Shown: positions 35,386 through 44,100, numbered from the stretch's first letter. The stretch is DNA of 64,000 bases from Serratia fonticola (GCF_006715025.1 NZ_VFMK01000001.1:3348001-3412000), one strand, 5' to 3'. Program-made: numbers and translations. Notes: generated by a model not told the origin, from the sequence alone.

Positions 35386-35584
35386 TTACTTTCCACGTTC
35401 GTCTTTATCATGCGGATGACCTTCATTATGGTGAATACCGTAAATGGACTGCTCTAGGGTAAAGCATGTTCAATAAATTATTTTTTGCATCAGGATAGTG
35501 ACGACCAGGACAACCGGAACGGCCGATTAACAGCAGAATATAACTTATTGTGAAGCCACTTTGTTTTTGATATTTTATTTCCAT
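35386..35584 (-). pseudogene. Small ORF with hydrophobic N-terminus, apparently frameshifted
   Basis: Starting at ATG 35584 the minus strand encodes a 52-residue frame (stop at 35426) that begins MEIKYQKQSGF, then a hydrophobic ISYILLLIG and SGCPGRHYPDAKNNLLNMLYP. A second frame, shifted by one base, continues with EQSIYGIHHNEGHPHDK and ends at 35386. The second part looks more like real protein than the end of the first frame. One indel near 35450-35460 would join them into about 65 residues. The cysteine after the hydrophobic stretch resembles a lipoprotein site but lacks a proper lipobox. It is divergent from the papain-like gene at 35647. I do not recognise the family. Confidence 0.35.
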
Positions 35585-35646
35585 AGCATTAGCTAACACT
35601 CTAATAAAACTAGAGAAAATTCTGAATAACGAGCGTACTGTCTACA

Positions 35647-36414
35647 ATGAATAATAATGATAAATACCGTAAGGTCGATGATATTACAGTGTTAAGAATA
35701 CTTCCCGTCACCCATTTTTTTAGTGAAAATTGGGAGCTCTATGGCCATTCATGGATTGAGTTAGGCAAGAATGAGAGTTACGGATGGTGGCCTGCCTGGC
35801 CCACTGGTTGCCCTATCCTCAAAGGCATGCTACTTGGCGTACCCGGAGACTTGAATGGGCAACACCTGTTGGGGGGTACACCGACCAAGGATCCCCATCA
35901 CCGCGATAGAAGCAGGGGCGTGGTCATTTTTGACCTCTATTCAAACGATGAACGAACATCTGATGAAATAAAAAAAGAAATACGCAACTACGTCGGCACC
36001 CACAAAGGCAAGTGGCAGTGGCCACTGGGCTTATGTTGCCACTCCTTTCAAAAGAAAATGCTAAAAGATCTCAGTCTGACAACAAAAAGACACAGCCCCC
36101 CAATAATACCGGGTGCTTTTAACAAGCAGAGAGCGCGACAATACAGGAGTACGGAAAAAACCAAATACTACGCAAGCTTTACGGAATTCCGTCATCCAGT
36201 GCGTCTTCTTGATGAAGTCACCGACGCACAAGCTTTAACAATGAATAGTTATATTAAAGCCTCTTTTAACGCGGACAATAAACTGATTACCATTGAAAGA
36301 TTTGTTGATAATCTGCTGTATTTTAAATATGAGTATCTCTATGCAGATAAAAATAAAATAATAAAGGTATATCTTACCAAAGAAGATGGTGGAACAATAA
36401 CAATCAATCCCTAA
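35647..36414 (+). CDS. Putative permuted papain-like (NlpC/LRAT-type) hydrolase, accessory
   Basis: The 255-residue protein is not a family I can name. Its N-terminal domain has YGHSWIELGKNESYGWWP (His34, with aromatic SYGWWP following), and about 95 residues later LGLCCHSFQKKML (Cys130, Cys131, His132). A His first and a helix-capping Cys-x-His/Phe later is the order seen in circularly permuted papain folds such as LRAT or YiiX-like proteins. A separate C-terminal region (about 190-255) is beta-rich, with DNLLYFKYEYLYADKN. There is no signal peptide. It is AT-rich beside GC-richer neighbours, on the opposite strand, and interrupts the usual ihfA-btuC adjacency, which suggests horizontal gain. 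An amidase or acyltransferase effector is possible but unproven. Confidence 0.7.
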   Translation: MNNNDKYRKVDDITVLRILPVTHFFSENWELYGHSWIELGKNESYGWWPAWPTGCPILKGMLLGVPGDLNGQHLLGGTPTKDPHHRDRSRGVVIFDLYSNDERTSDEIKKEIRNYVGTHKGKWQWPLGLCCHSFQKKMLKDLSLTTKRHSPPIIPGAFNKQRARQYRSTEKTKYYASFTEFRHPVRLLDEVTDAQALTMNSYIKASFNADNKLITIERFVDNLLYFKYEYLYADKNKIIKVYLTKEDGGTITINP

Positions 36415-36640
36415 TGGAAGCACTCCTCATAGCAAGCGTAGCGCGGGATTTATCAGCGCTGTGTATAAGAATACTCATCACTGGCTTCTCACCCAATCCT
36501 CTTGCAATCCCGAGGGGTCGCCAAGCAAGCCATACTCGCACCAACTTACGCGCAAATTCGACAATACCGGTATGACCTTCAGAAGGAAACGTCTGAGCAA
36601 AATTAGTGTAACAAATTGTTTTAAAATGGAAATAGGCAAG

Positions 36641-36668
36641 AAAAAGGCCGCAAATGCGGCCTTTTTAG
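36641..36668. terminator. Terminator of ihfA, bidirectional
   Basis: AAAAAGGCCGCA and TGCGGCCTTTTT form a perfect hairpin with T runs on both strands, 12 bases after the ihfA stop. Confidence 0.85.
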
Positions 36669-36679
36669 TTTTATGCAAC

Positions 36680-36976
36680 TTACTCTTTCGGGCTCGCGTT
36701 CTCCACCCGACTTTTCAGTTTCTGTCCCGGACGGAAAGTGACCACGCGGCGCGCCGTAATCGGAATGTCCTCACCGGTTTTCGGGTTGCGTCCCGGACGT
36801 TGGTTCTTGTCTCGCAGATCAAAATTGCCAAAACCCGACAGTTTGACTTGTTCCCCGTTCTCCAGAGCCCGACGGACCTCTTCAAAGAACAGTTCTACCA
36901 GGTCTTTGGCGTCCCGTTTGCTAAGCCCAAGCTTTTCAAACAGGTGTTCTGACATTTCAGCTTTAGTAAGCGCCAT
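36680..36976 (-). CDS. ihfA: Integration host factor subunit alpha
   Basis: IhfA forms a heterodimer with IhfB that bends DNA at specific sites. The 98-residue protein has the HU/IHF fold, with GRNPKTGEDI in the DNA-intercalating beta arm (Pro near 65) and the KLSGFGNFDLR block. It starts 4 bases after the pheT stop and is cotranscribed with pheST. Confidence 0.97.
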   Translation of the reverse strand: MALTKAEMSEHLFEKLGLSKRDAKDLVELFFEEVRRALENGEQVKLSGFGNFDLRDKNQRPGRNPKTGEDIPITARRVVTFRPGQKLKSRVENASPKE

Positions 36977-36980
36977 AGGT

Positions 36981-39368
36981 TCAATCCCTCAAGGATGCTT
37001 GGAATCGCTGTTTTAGAGCCTCTACGCATTTGGCAACGGTAGCGGCAATCTCCTCTTCTTCCAGTGTACGGGCGGTATCCTGCAATACCAGGCTGATAGC
37101 CAGGCTCTTGTAACCCTCTGCTACGCCCTTGCCGCGGTACACATCAAACAAGTTTACGCCAACTACCTGATTTGCGCCAACTTTCTTACACTCTGCCAAA
37201 ATATCTTCTGCGGCGACATTTTCGGCCACGACAACAGCGATATCACGACGGTTTGCAGGGAAGCGGGAAACCTCACGCGCTTGAGGCACAGCGCGGGTTG
37301 CGAGCTTGTTCCATTCAAGTTCAAACACTACCGTACGACCGTTAAGATCCAGTTTACGCTCAAGTTCTGGGTGAACGACGCCGATGAAACCGACCCGTTC
37401 GCCCTGCAAATAAATTGCCGCGCTTTGCCCTGGATGTAATGCCGGATTAGCCTCTGCTTTGAACTGAATTTCAGATAATCTACCCGTCAGCTCCAATACA
37501 GACTCCAGATCCCCTTTCAAATCATAGAAGTCCACCGGCTTTCTTGCCAGATCCCAGTGCTCTTCATGCGTATGACCGGCGATCACCCCTGCCAGCATGA
37601 CATCCTGACGGATACCCAGATTTGCCGCAGTATCAGGGACAAAGCGCAGCCCGCTTTCAAACAGGCGCACGCGCGATTGCTGACGATTCTGGTTATAAAC
37701 CACAGCCGACAACAGGCCGGTCCACAGCGACAACCGCATTGCAGACATTTCAACCGAGATTGGACTTGGCAAGATCAGCGCTTCTTCGCCCGGGTGCAAC
37801 AGCGCTTGCACTTTCGGATCGACGAAACTGTAGGTAATTGCTTCCTGGAAGCCGTGATCGACCAGCATGGTTTTCACACGCTTCAGTGCCAGATCCGACT
37901 CTCGGTGCTGAGTCATGACCAAATCGGCGCGTACTGGCACATCTGGAATATTGTTGTAGCCGTAGACACGGGCAACCTCTTCCACCAGATCCTCTTCGAT
38001 CTCCATGTCGAAACGCCAACTTGGCGCTACCGCCAACCAGTTATCGCCCTGCTCGGTCACCTGGCAGCCCAGGCGACGCAGAATATCGCTCACCTGCGCG
38101 CTCGGCACCACATGGCCAATCAAGCGGTCTAACTTTTCACGGCGCAGCGTAATGGTCGCACGCTTAGGCAAGGCACTTTCATCGGTAACGTCGATGACAG
38201 GGCCAGCCTGACCCCCACAGATGTCGATCAGCAGGCGCGTTGCACGCTCCATTGCCTTATATTGCAGTGCCGGATCCACCCCGCGTTCATAGCGGTGTGA
38301 AGCGTCCGTATGCAGGCCATGACGGCGTGCGCGGCCAGTAATTGATAATGGGTTAAAGAAGGCACATTCCAGCAACACATCCTGGGTTTCATCGTTCACA
38401 CCAGAGTGTTCCCCACCAAAGATGCCGCCCATGGCGAGTGCTTTTTGATGATCGGCAATCACCAAGGTATCTGCATTTAATTTTGCTTCGTTGCCATCCA
38501 GCAGGCGTAACGTTTCACCTTCAGTTGCCATACGCACCACGATGCCACCTTCGAGGCGATTCAAATCGAACGCATGCATCGGTTGCCCGAGTTCCAGCAA
38601 GACGTAGTTGGTCACATCAACGACGGCGTCAATGGAACGAATACCACTGCGGCGCAGTTTTTCACGCATCCATAACGGTGAAGGCGCCTTCACATTGATG
38701 CCTTTCACTACGCGGCCGAGGTAACGTGGGCACGCCTGTGGCGCGTCTACACGGATAGGCAGTGTGTCGCTGATAGTGGCAGCAACCGGATTCATTTCCG
38801 GCTCGGTGAGTGGCAATTGGTTCAGCACGGCAACGTCGCGCGCTACGCCAATAATACCCAGGCAATCGGCTCGGTTTGGCGTGACGCTGATTTCGATCGC
38901 GCTATCGTTCAGCTTCAGATAGTCGCGAATATCGGTACCGATTGGCGCATCTTGCGGTAGCTCAATAATGCCGCTGTGGTCGTCGGAAATCGCCAATTCG
39001 GAAAACGAGCACAACATGCCTTCAGAAGGTTCGCCACGCAGCTTGGCAGCCTTGATTTTGAAATCGCCTGGCAGCACCGCGCCTACGGTTGCAACGGCGA
39101 CCTTCAGGCCAGTGCGGCAGTTAGGAGCACCGCAGACGATGTCCAACAGGCGCTCTCCGCCCACATCCACTTTTGTTACGCGCAGTTTATCGGCATTAGG
39201 GTGCTGACCGCATTCCACCACGTGGCCAACAACCACGCCATTGAAGTCGCCAGCGACCGGATCAACGCCATCGACTTCCAGGCCAGCCATGGTGATTTGA
39301 TCGGATAATGCTTCGCTGCTGATGGCCGGGTTTACCCACTCGCGCAACCAGAGTTCACTGAATTTCAT
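36981..39368 (-). CDS. pheT: Phenylalanine-tRNA ligase beta subunit
   Basis: PheT is the large subunit of the alpha2-beta2 enzyme that charges tRNA-Phe; it also edits Tyr-tRNA-Phe. The 795 residues contain the OB-fold tRNA-binding domain (about 39-150, ECGQHPNADKLRVT), B3/B4 editing region (about 215-390), B5 domain, catalytic-like domain and C-terminal FDX-ACB anticodon-binding domain (SRFPANRRDIAVVV). It follows pheS by 14 bases. Confidence 0.97.
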   Translation of the reverse strand: MKFSELWLREWVNPAISSEALSDQITMAGLEVDGVDPVAGDFNGVVVGHVVECGQHPNADKLRVTKVDVGGERLLDIVCGAPNCRTGLKVAVATVGAVLPGDFKIKAAKLRGEPSEGMLCSFSELAISDDHSGIIELPQDAPIGTDIRDYLKLNDSAIEISVTPNRADCLGIIGVARDVAVLNQLPLTEPEMNPVAATISDTLPIRVDAPQACPRYLGRVVKGINVKAPSPLWMREKLRRSGIRSIDAVVDVTNYVLLELGQPMHAFDLNRLEGGIVVRMATEGETLRLLDGNEAKLNADTLVIADHQKALAMGGIFGGEHSGVNDETQDVLLECAFFNPLSITGRARRHGLHTDASHRYERGVDPALQYKAMERATRLLIDICGGQAGPVIDVTDESALPKRATITLRREKLDRLIGHVVPSAQVSDILRRLGCQVTEQGDNWLAVAPSWRFDMEIEEDLVEEVARVYGYNNIPDVPVRADLVMTQHRESDLALKRVKTMLVDHGFQEAITYSFVDPKVQALLHPGEEALILPSPISVEMSAMRLSLWTGLLSAVVYNQNRQQSRVRLFESGLRFVPDTAANLGIRQDVMLAGVIAGHTHEEHWDLARKPVDFYDLKGDLESVLELTGRLSEIQFKAEANPALHPGQSAAIYLQGERVGFIGVVHPELERKLDLNGRTVVFELEWNKLATRAVPQAREVSRFPANRRDIAVVVAENVAAEDILAECKKVGANQVVGVNLFDVYRGKGVAEGYKSLAISLVLQDTARTLEEEEIAATVAKCVEALKQRFQASLRD

Positions 39369-39382
39369 GTGATATTCCCGCC

Positions 39383-40366
39383 TTACTTAAACTGTTTGAG
39401 GAAACGCAGATCGTTTTCGAAGAACGCACGCAAATCGGTGACGCCATAACGCAGCATGGTCAAGCGCTCCATGCCCATACCGAAGGCAAAACCGGAATAC
39501 ACTTCCGGATCAATACCGACATTACGCAGTACGTTCGGGTGCACCATGCCGCAGCCCAGTACTTCCAGCCATTTCCCGTTTTTACCCATGACATCCACTT
39601 CGGCGGAAGGCTCTGTGAACGGGAAATAGGAAGGTCGGAAACGAACCTGCAAATCTTCTTCAAAGAAGTTGTTCAGGAAGTCATGCAGCGTGCCTTTCAG
39701 GTTGGTGAAGCTGATATCTTTATCGACAATCAGGCCTTCCATCTGATGGAACATCGGGGTATGCGTCTGATCGTAGTCGTTACGATATACGCGGCCCGGC
39801 GCAATAATGCGGATTGGCGGCTGCTGGTTCTTCATGGTACGGATCTGTACGCCAGAGGTCTGGGTACGCAACAGGCGCGTCGCATCAAACCAGAAGGTAT
39901 CGTGATCGGCGCGTGCCGGGTGATGCCCTGGAATGTTCAGTGCGTCGAAGTTGTGATAATCGTCCTCAATTTCCGGGCCGGTTTCCACCGAGAAACCCAG
40001 TTCACCGAAGAAAGTCTCAATACGATCGATAGTGCGCGTGACCGGATGCAGGCCACCGTTCTCCAGGCGACGACCAGGCAGAGAAACATCAATGGTTTCC
40101 GCCGCCAGGCGGGCGTTCAATACGGCAGACTCCAACGCATTCTTACGGGCGTTCAATGCCTCCTGAACTTCCTGTTTGGCCTGGTTAATCACTGCCCCTG
40201 CTGCCGGGCGGTCTTCCGCTGGCACTTCACGCAGTGACTGCATCTGCAAGGTGAAATGGCCTTTTTTGCCTAAATATTCGACGCGCACCAAATCCAACGC
40301 GGCAACATCCTGGGCAGCTTCTACGGCTGCCTTGGCGTTGGCAACCAGCTCTGCGAGATGTGACAT
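39383..40366 (-). CDS. pheS: Phenylalanine-tRNA ligase alpha subunit
   Basis: PheS is the catalytic subunit for Phe activation and transfer to tRNA. The start MSHLAELVANA (40366) has GAGGAAA upstream and gives 327 residues, the E. coli length; the longer frame runs into the attenuator leader. It has an N-terminal coiled coil (about 1-85), class II motif 2 around RVYRNDYDQTHTPMFHQMEG, and motif 3 in GFAFGMGMERL. Expression is expected to be set by the pheM attenuator. Confidence 0.96.
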   Translation of the reverse strand: MSHLAELVANAKAAVEAAQDVAALDLVRVEYLGKKGHFTLQMQSLREVPAEDRPAAGAVINQAKQEVQEALNARKNALESAVLNARLAAETIDVSLPGRRLENGGLHPVTRTIDRIETFFGELGFSVETGPEIEDDYHNFDALNIPGHHPARADHDTFWFDATRLLRTQTSGVQIRTMKNQQPPIRIIAPGRVYRNDYDQTHTPMFHQMEGLIVDKDISFTNLKGTLHDFLNNFFEEDLQVRFRPSYFPFTEPSAEVDVMGKNGKWLEVLGCGMVHPNVLRNVGIDPEVYSGFAFGMGMERLTMLRYGVTDLRAFFENDLRFLKQFK

Positions 40367-40571
40367 TGCTTTCCTCTTCCTCTGGCCTTGTGGCCCGCTA
40401 AGTAATTGTTGTTGATTATTCGAACACACCCTTGGCCTCATCCCCAAAGAATTTCAAGTTGTAGCCAGGCGGCCAGCTCGTGAATCCCCATGAGCTTACT
40501 TCGGTAAGTGATTGGGGAGAACGAGTGCAGCCAACAACGCTACAGCTTGAAAGACGCAGGAGATGGCCAAA

Positions 40572-40600
40572 AACAAAAAAGCCTCCGCTTGGGAGGCTTA
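40572..40600 (-). terminator. pheST attenuator terminator
   Basis: On the minus strand, AGCCTCC-CAAGC-GGAGGCT is followed by six T. It lies 45 bases after the pheM stop and before pheS, the position of the attenuator that senses charged tRNA-Phe. Confidence 0.88.
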
Positions 40601-40644
40601 GGCGCTACTTTCCGTTTCTTTTCTTACGCGCAAAGCCTCTGAGT

Positions 40645-40689
40645 TCAGACGCTAAAGTAAAAAAAGAAACGGAAAATAACAGCGTGCAT
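40645..40689 (-). CDS. pheM: pheST operon leader peptide
   Basis: A 14-residue leader, MHAVIFRFFFYFSV, in which 5 residues are Phe. When charged tRNA-Phe is scarce the ribosome stalls at the Phe codons and the downstream terminator does not form, so pheST is read. The E. coli peptide differs at only a few positions. It lies between rplT and pheS. Confidence 0.93.
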   Translation of the reverse strand: MHAVIFRFFFYFSV

Positions 40690-40774
40690 GCTTGCAGTAC
40701 CTTGTTGATTGATGAGCAACCAGTGTTATCGCGGTAGCCAATAAATGTCAATATTTGTATTTGGAACAAAGAGT

Positions 40775-40802
40775 AAAAGAGGGAGCAAGCTCCCTCTTTT
40801 TA
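40775..40802. terminator. Terminator after rplT
   Basis: AAAAGAGGGAGC and GCTCCCTCTTTT form a perfect palindromic hairpin with T runs on both strands, 6 bases after the rplT stop. In E. coli some transcription continues into pheM-pheST. Confidence 0.8.
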
Positions 40803-40807
40803 CTTTC

Positions 40808-41164
40808 TTACGCCAGAGCTGCTTTCGCTTTTTCAACCAGTGCGCCAAAGGCGACTTTGTCGAACACGGCGATGTCAGCCAGGATCTTACGGTCAATTTC
40901 AATAGAGGCTTTTTTCAGGCCGTTAATGAATTTGCTGTAAGACAAACCGTTCTGACGAGCAGCTGCGTTGATACGTGCAATCCACAGCTGACGGAACTGA
41001 CGCTTACGTTGACGACGGTCACGGTAAGCATACTGGCCTGCTTTGATTACTGCCTGGAAGGCAACACGATAGACGCGCGAACGGGCACCGTAGTAGCCTT
41101 TCGCCTGCTTCATAATTTTCTTGTGACGTGCGCGTGCAATTACACCACGTTTTACGCGAGCCAT
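40808..41164 (-). CDS. rplT: 50S ribosomal protein L20
   Basis: L20 binds 23S rRNA early in 50S assembly and represses translation of rpmI and rplT by binding their mRNA. The 118-residue, highly basic protein begins MARVKRGVIARARHKK and has the long N-terminal extension and globular C-terminus typical of L20. It lies 43 bases after rpmI. Confidence 0.98.
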   Translation of the reverse strand: MARVKRGVIARARHKKIMKQAKGYYGARSRVYRVAFQAVIKAGQYAYRDRRQRKRQFRQLWIARINAAARQNGLSYSKFINGLKKASIEIDRKILADIAVFDKVAFGALVEKAKAALA

Positions 41165-41207
41165 ATGCTCTCTCCTAAAGTCTTATTCTTGATTCAAAAA
41201 ACAGGGC

Positions 41208-41405
41208 TTATGCGTACGGCAGGCACGCAGTAACCAGGACCAGATCGTTCTTAGACACCATGCCTTTCGGACGCAGGTGACGTTTACGCTTGGTTGCTTT
41301 TTTGGTCAGAATATGACGCAGGTTAGCATGTTTACGCTTAAAACCACCGCTGCCGGTTTTTTTGAAGCGCTTGGCTGCACCACGTACAGTTTTAATCTTT
41401 GGCAT
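41208..41405 (-). CDS. rpmI: 50S ribosomal protein L35
   Basis: L35 is a small basic ribosomal protein. The start MPKIKTVRGAAKRF (41405) gives 65 residues, the usual length; an upstream in-frame extension of five codons is not conserved. The KRKHANLRHILTKK segment is diagnostic. It lies between infC and rplT, the standard order. Confidence 0.97.
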   Translation of the reverse strand: MPKIKTVRGAAKRFKKTGSGGFKRKHANLRHILTKKATKRKRHLRPKGMVSKNDLVLVTACLPYA

Positions 41406-41452
41406 GTTAATTAAATCCACTTCGCATTGTTAAACAACGAATCAGTGAGGCG

Positions 41453-41486
41453 AATAAAACCCACGCACGCTTACGCGGCGCGGGTT
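41453..41486 (-). terminator. Hairpin between infC and rpmI
   Basis: On the minus strand, ACCCGCGCCGC-GTAA-GCGTGCGTGGGT forms a GC-rich stem followed by TTTTATT. It lies just after infC and probably acts as a partial terminator or as part of the L20 control region. Confidence 0.6.
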
Positions 41487-41502
41487 CGACTACTTGGAAG
41501 CC

Positions 41503-42054
41503 TTACTGTTTCTTCTTGGGTGCGAGCACCATAATCATCTGACGGCCTTCGATCTTCGTAGGGAAGGATTCGACCACTGCCAGATCAATATCTTCACACA
41601 GGTCTTTACGGACGCGGTTAAGCACTTCCATACCGATCTGCTGGTGCGCCATTTCACGCCCACGGAAACGCAGGGTGATCTTGGCTTTATCGCCATCTTC
41701 CAGAAAGCGAATCAGGTTGCGTAGTTTGACCTGATAGTCGCCATCATCGGTGCCAGGACGGAATTTGATTTCCTTGACCTGGATAACTTTTTGCTTCTTC
41801 TTCTGTTCTTTGGTCGACTTGCTCTTCTCGTAGAGGAATTTGCCGTAATCCATGATTCGGCAAACTGGCGGTTCGGCATTTGGGCTGATTTCTACTAAAT
41901 CGACGCCCGCTTCCTCAGCTTTTTCAAGAGCTTCATTCAGACTGACAATACCAATCTGCTCGCCATCGACGCCTGTTAGGCGAACTTCTTGCGCGCGAAT
42001 TTCTCTGTTAATGCGATTTGGACGCGCCGGTTGAACTCGTTTTCCGCCTTTAAT
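41503..42054 (-). CDS. infC: Translation initiation factor IF-3
   Basis: IF-3 keeps 30S subunits free and checks start codon choice. The start is the rare codon ATT at 42054, preceded by GGAGGAAT that lies inside the 3' end of thrS; this gives 183 residues and restores the conserved N-terminus KGGKRVQ...RPNRINREIRAQEV. The ATT codon is the basis of IF-3 autoregulation in E. coli. An ATG-only reading would begin at MDYGKFLYE and lose the N-terminal domain. The C-terminal region reads VRKDLCEDIDLAVVES, about three residues longer here than in E. coli. Confidence 0.96.
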   Translation of the reverse strand: MKGGKRVQPARPNRINREIRAQEVRLTGVDGEQIGIVSLNEALEKAEEAGVDLVEISPNAEPPVCRIMDYGKFLYEKSKSTKEQKKKQKVIQVKEIKFRPGTDDGDYQVKLRNLIRFLEDGDKAKITLRFRGREMAHQQIGMEVLNRVRKDLCEDIDLAVVESFPTKIEGRQMIMVLAPKKKQ

Positions 42055-42057
42055 ACT

Positions 42058-43986
42058 TTATTCCTCCAGTTGATGAAGACTTCTGCTGCGAATCTCATTT
42101 TGCAGCTTGTCTACGACGTCTTGTACGTCCAGGCTTCCCAGGTCTTTGCCACGGCGGGTACGAACGGCAACTTTGCCTGCTTCGACCTCTTTATCACCGC
42201 ACACCAACATGTAGGGAACCCGACGTAAAGTATGTTCGCGAATTTTAAAGCCAATCTTCTCGTTTCTCAAGTCCGCTTTTGCTCTAATCCCTGCATCTTG
42301 CAGTTTTTTGGTCAATTGCTGGACATAATCAGACTGGCTGTCGGTGATATTCATCACCACTACCTGCACCGGAGCAATCCAGGTTGGGTAGAAACCGGCA
42401 TATTCTTCGGTAAGAATACCGATGAAGCGCTCCATGGAGCCAAGAATAGCACGGTGAATCATTACTGGAACCACGCGTTCGTTGTTTTCGCCAACATACG
42501 ACGCGCCTAAACGGCCCGGTAAGAAGAAATCGAGCTGCACGGTACCACATTGCCATGCGCGATCCAAACAATCATGCAAGGTAAATTCAATTTTTGGTCC
42601 GTAGAAGGCTCCCTCACCCGGCTGATATTCAAACGGAATCCCGTTTTCTGTCAGCGCGGCCGCCAGGTCGTCTTCGGCTCGAGTCCACATATCGTCAGTA
42701 CCGATGCGCTTCTCAGGACGGGTGGACAGTTTCACCGCGATCTTTTCGAAGCCAAAGGTGCCATACATATCGTAGACCATCTTGATGCAGTCGTTCACTT
42801 CCGCACGCACCTGATCTTCGGTACAGAAGATGTGGGCATCATCCTGAGTGAAGCCACGCACACGCATCAAGCCATGCAGCGAACCGGATGGCTCGTTACG
42901 GTGGCAGCTACCAAACTCGCCCATACGCAGCGGCAGGTCGCGGTATGATTTCAGGCCCTGGTTGAAGATCTGCACGTGGCCAGGGCAGTTCATCGGCTTG
43001 ATACAATATTCACGGTTTTCCGACGACGTGGTGAACATGGCATCCTTGTAGTTTTCCCAGTGCCCGGTTTTCTCCCACAGCACTCGGTCCATCATGAAGG
43101 GCCCTTTCACTTCCTGATATTGGTACTCTTTGAGCTTCATGCGCACAAAGGCTTCCAGTTCACGGAAAATGGTCCAACCATCGTTATGCCAGAACACCAT
43201 ACCTGGCGCCTCTTCCTGCATATGGTACAGGTCGAGCTGCTTGCCAATCTTGCGGTGGTCACGCTTGGCGGCTTCTTCCAGGCGTTGCAGGTAAGCATTC
43301 AGCTGTTTCTTGTCTGCCCAGGCAGTGCCGTAGACACGTTGCAGCATTTTGTTCTTGCTGTCGCCACGCCAGTAAGCACCGGAGGTTTTCTGTAGTTTGA
43401 AATGATGGCAGAAACGCATATTCGGCACGTGCGGGCCACGGCACATATCGATATATTCTTCGTGATGATACAGGCCAGGACGGTCGTCACGGCTGATATT
43501 TTCATCCAGAATCGCCACCTTGTAGCTCTCGCCACGGGCAGCGAAGGTGTCGCGGGCTTCCTGCCAGCTCACTTTTTTCTTGATGACGTCATAATCTTTG
43601 TCGGCCAATTCATGCATCCGCTTCTCCAGCAGATCCAGATCTTCCTGCGTCAGGGTATGGTCGATGTCAACGTCATAGTAGAAACCGTTGTCGATCACCG
43701 GGCCGATTGCCATTTTGGTGTCTGGCCACAGTTGTTTGATCGCGTGGCCCAACAGGTGCGCACAGGAATGGCGCATGATTTCCAGGCCTTCGGCGTCTTT
43801 GATGGTGATGATAGCCAACTGCGCATCGGATTCGATCAGATCGCTGGCATCAACCAGTTCCCCATTGACGCGCCCAGCGATACAGGCTTTGGCAAGGCCA
43901 GGGCCGATATCACGGGCAACATCCATAGGGGAAACGGCATGATCATAATGACGCTGACTTCCGTCAGGAAGAGTAATAACAGGCAT
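42058..43986 (-). CDS. thrS: Threonine-tRNA ligase
   Basis: ThrRS charges tRNA-Thr and edits Ser-tRNA-Thr. The start MPVITLPDGSQRHYD (43986) has AAGGAATT upstream and gives 642 residues. It has the TGS domain (1-61), the editing domain with HSCAHLLGHA (near 73), the class II core with the zinc-site MNCPGH (Cys near 334), and the C-terminal anticodon-binding domain. It is followed after 3 bases by infC. Confidence 0.97.
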   Translation of the reverse strand: MPVITLPDGSQRHYDHAVSPMDVARDIGPGLAKACIAGRVNGELVDASDLIESDAQLAIITIKDAEGLEIMRHSCAHLLGHAIKQLWPDTKMAIGPVIDNGFYYDVDIDHTLTQEDLDLLEKRMHELADKDYDVIKKKVSWQEARDTFAARGESYKVAILDENISRDDRPGLYHHEEYIDMCRGPHVPNMRFCHHFKLQKTSGAYWRGDSKNKMLQRVYGTAWADKKQLNAYLQRLEEAAKRDHRKIGKQLDLYHMQEEAPGMVFWHNDGWTIFRELEAFVRMKLKEYQYQEVKGPFMMDRVLWEKTGHWENYKDAMFTTSSENREYCIKPMNCPGHVQIFNQGLKSYRDLPLRMGEFGSCHRNEPSGSLHGLMRVRGFTQDDAHIFCTEDQVRAEVNDCIKMVYDMYGTFGFEKIAVKLSTRPEKRIGTDDMWTRAEDDLAAALTENGIPFEYQPGEGAFYGPKIEFTLHDCLDRAWQCGTVQLDFFLPGRLGASYVGENNERVVPVMIHRAILGSMERFIGILTEEYAGFYPTWIAPVQVVVMNITDSQSDYVQQLTKKLQDAGIRAKADLRNEKIGFKIREHTLRRVPYMLVCGDKEVEAGKVAVRTRRGKDLGSLDVQDVVDKLQNEIRSRSLHQLEE

Positions 43987-43989
43987 TAA

Positions 43990-44100
43990 TAATTCCTTAT
44001 CTACAGTGGTGACCCACACGACAGATCACATGCAGTACAGATATTTTGGTTAGTATTGAGTAAGTTATACGTCACATCTCGCCCACAATTGCCAGATTGG
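43990..44100 (-). promoter_or_regulatory. thrS leader with ThrRS operator-like element
   Basis: In E. coli, ThrRS represses its own translation by binding an mRNA operator that mimics the tRNA-Thr anticodon arm. The minus strand at 44004-44022 reads GTCGTGTGGGTCACCACTG, followed by the ribosome binding site. This is almost the E. coli operator arm with its CGU anticodon-like loop. The more distal arms were not traced. The remaining bases to 44289 hold the thrS promoter and that of the divergent DUF2239 gene. Confidence 0.65.

Noticed and set aside
36461..36952. A 163-residue plus-strand frame over ihfA.
   Set aside because: Its second half is antisense to ihfA and crosses the ihfA terminator; the first half has no start signal.
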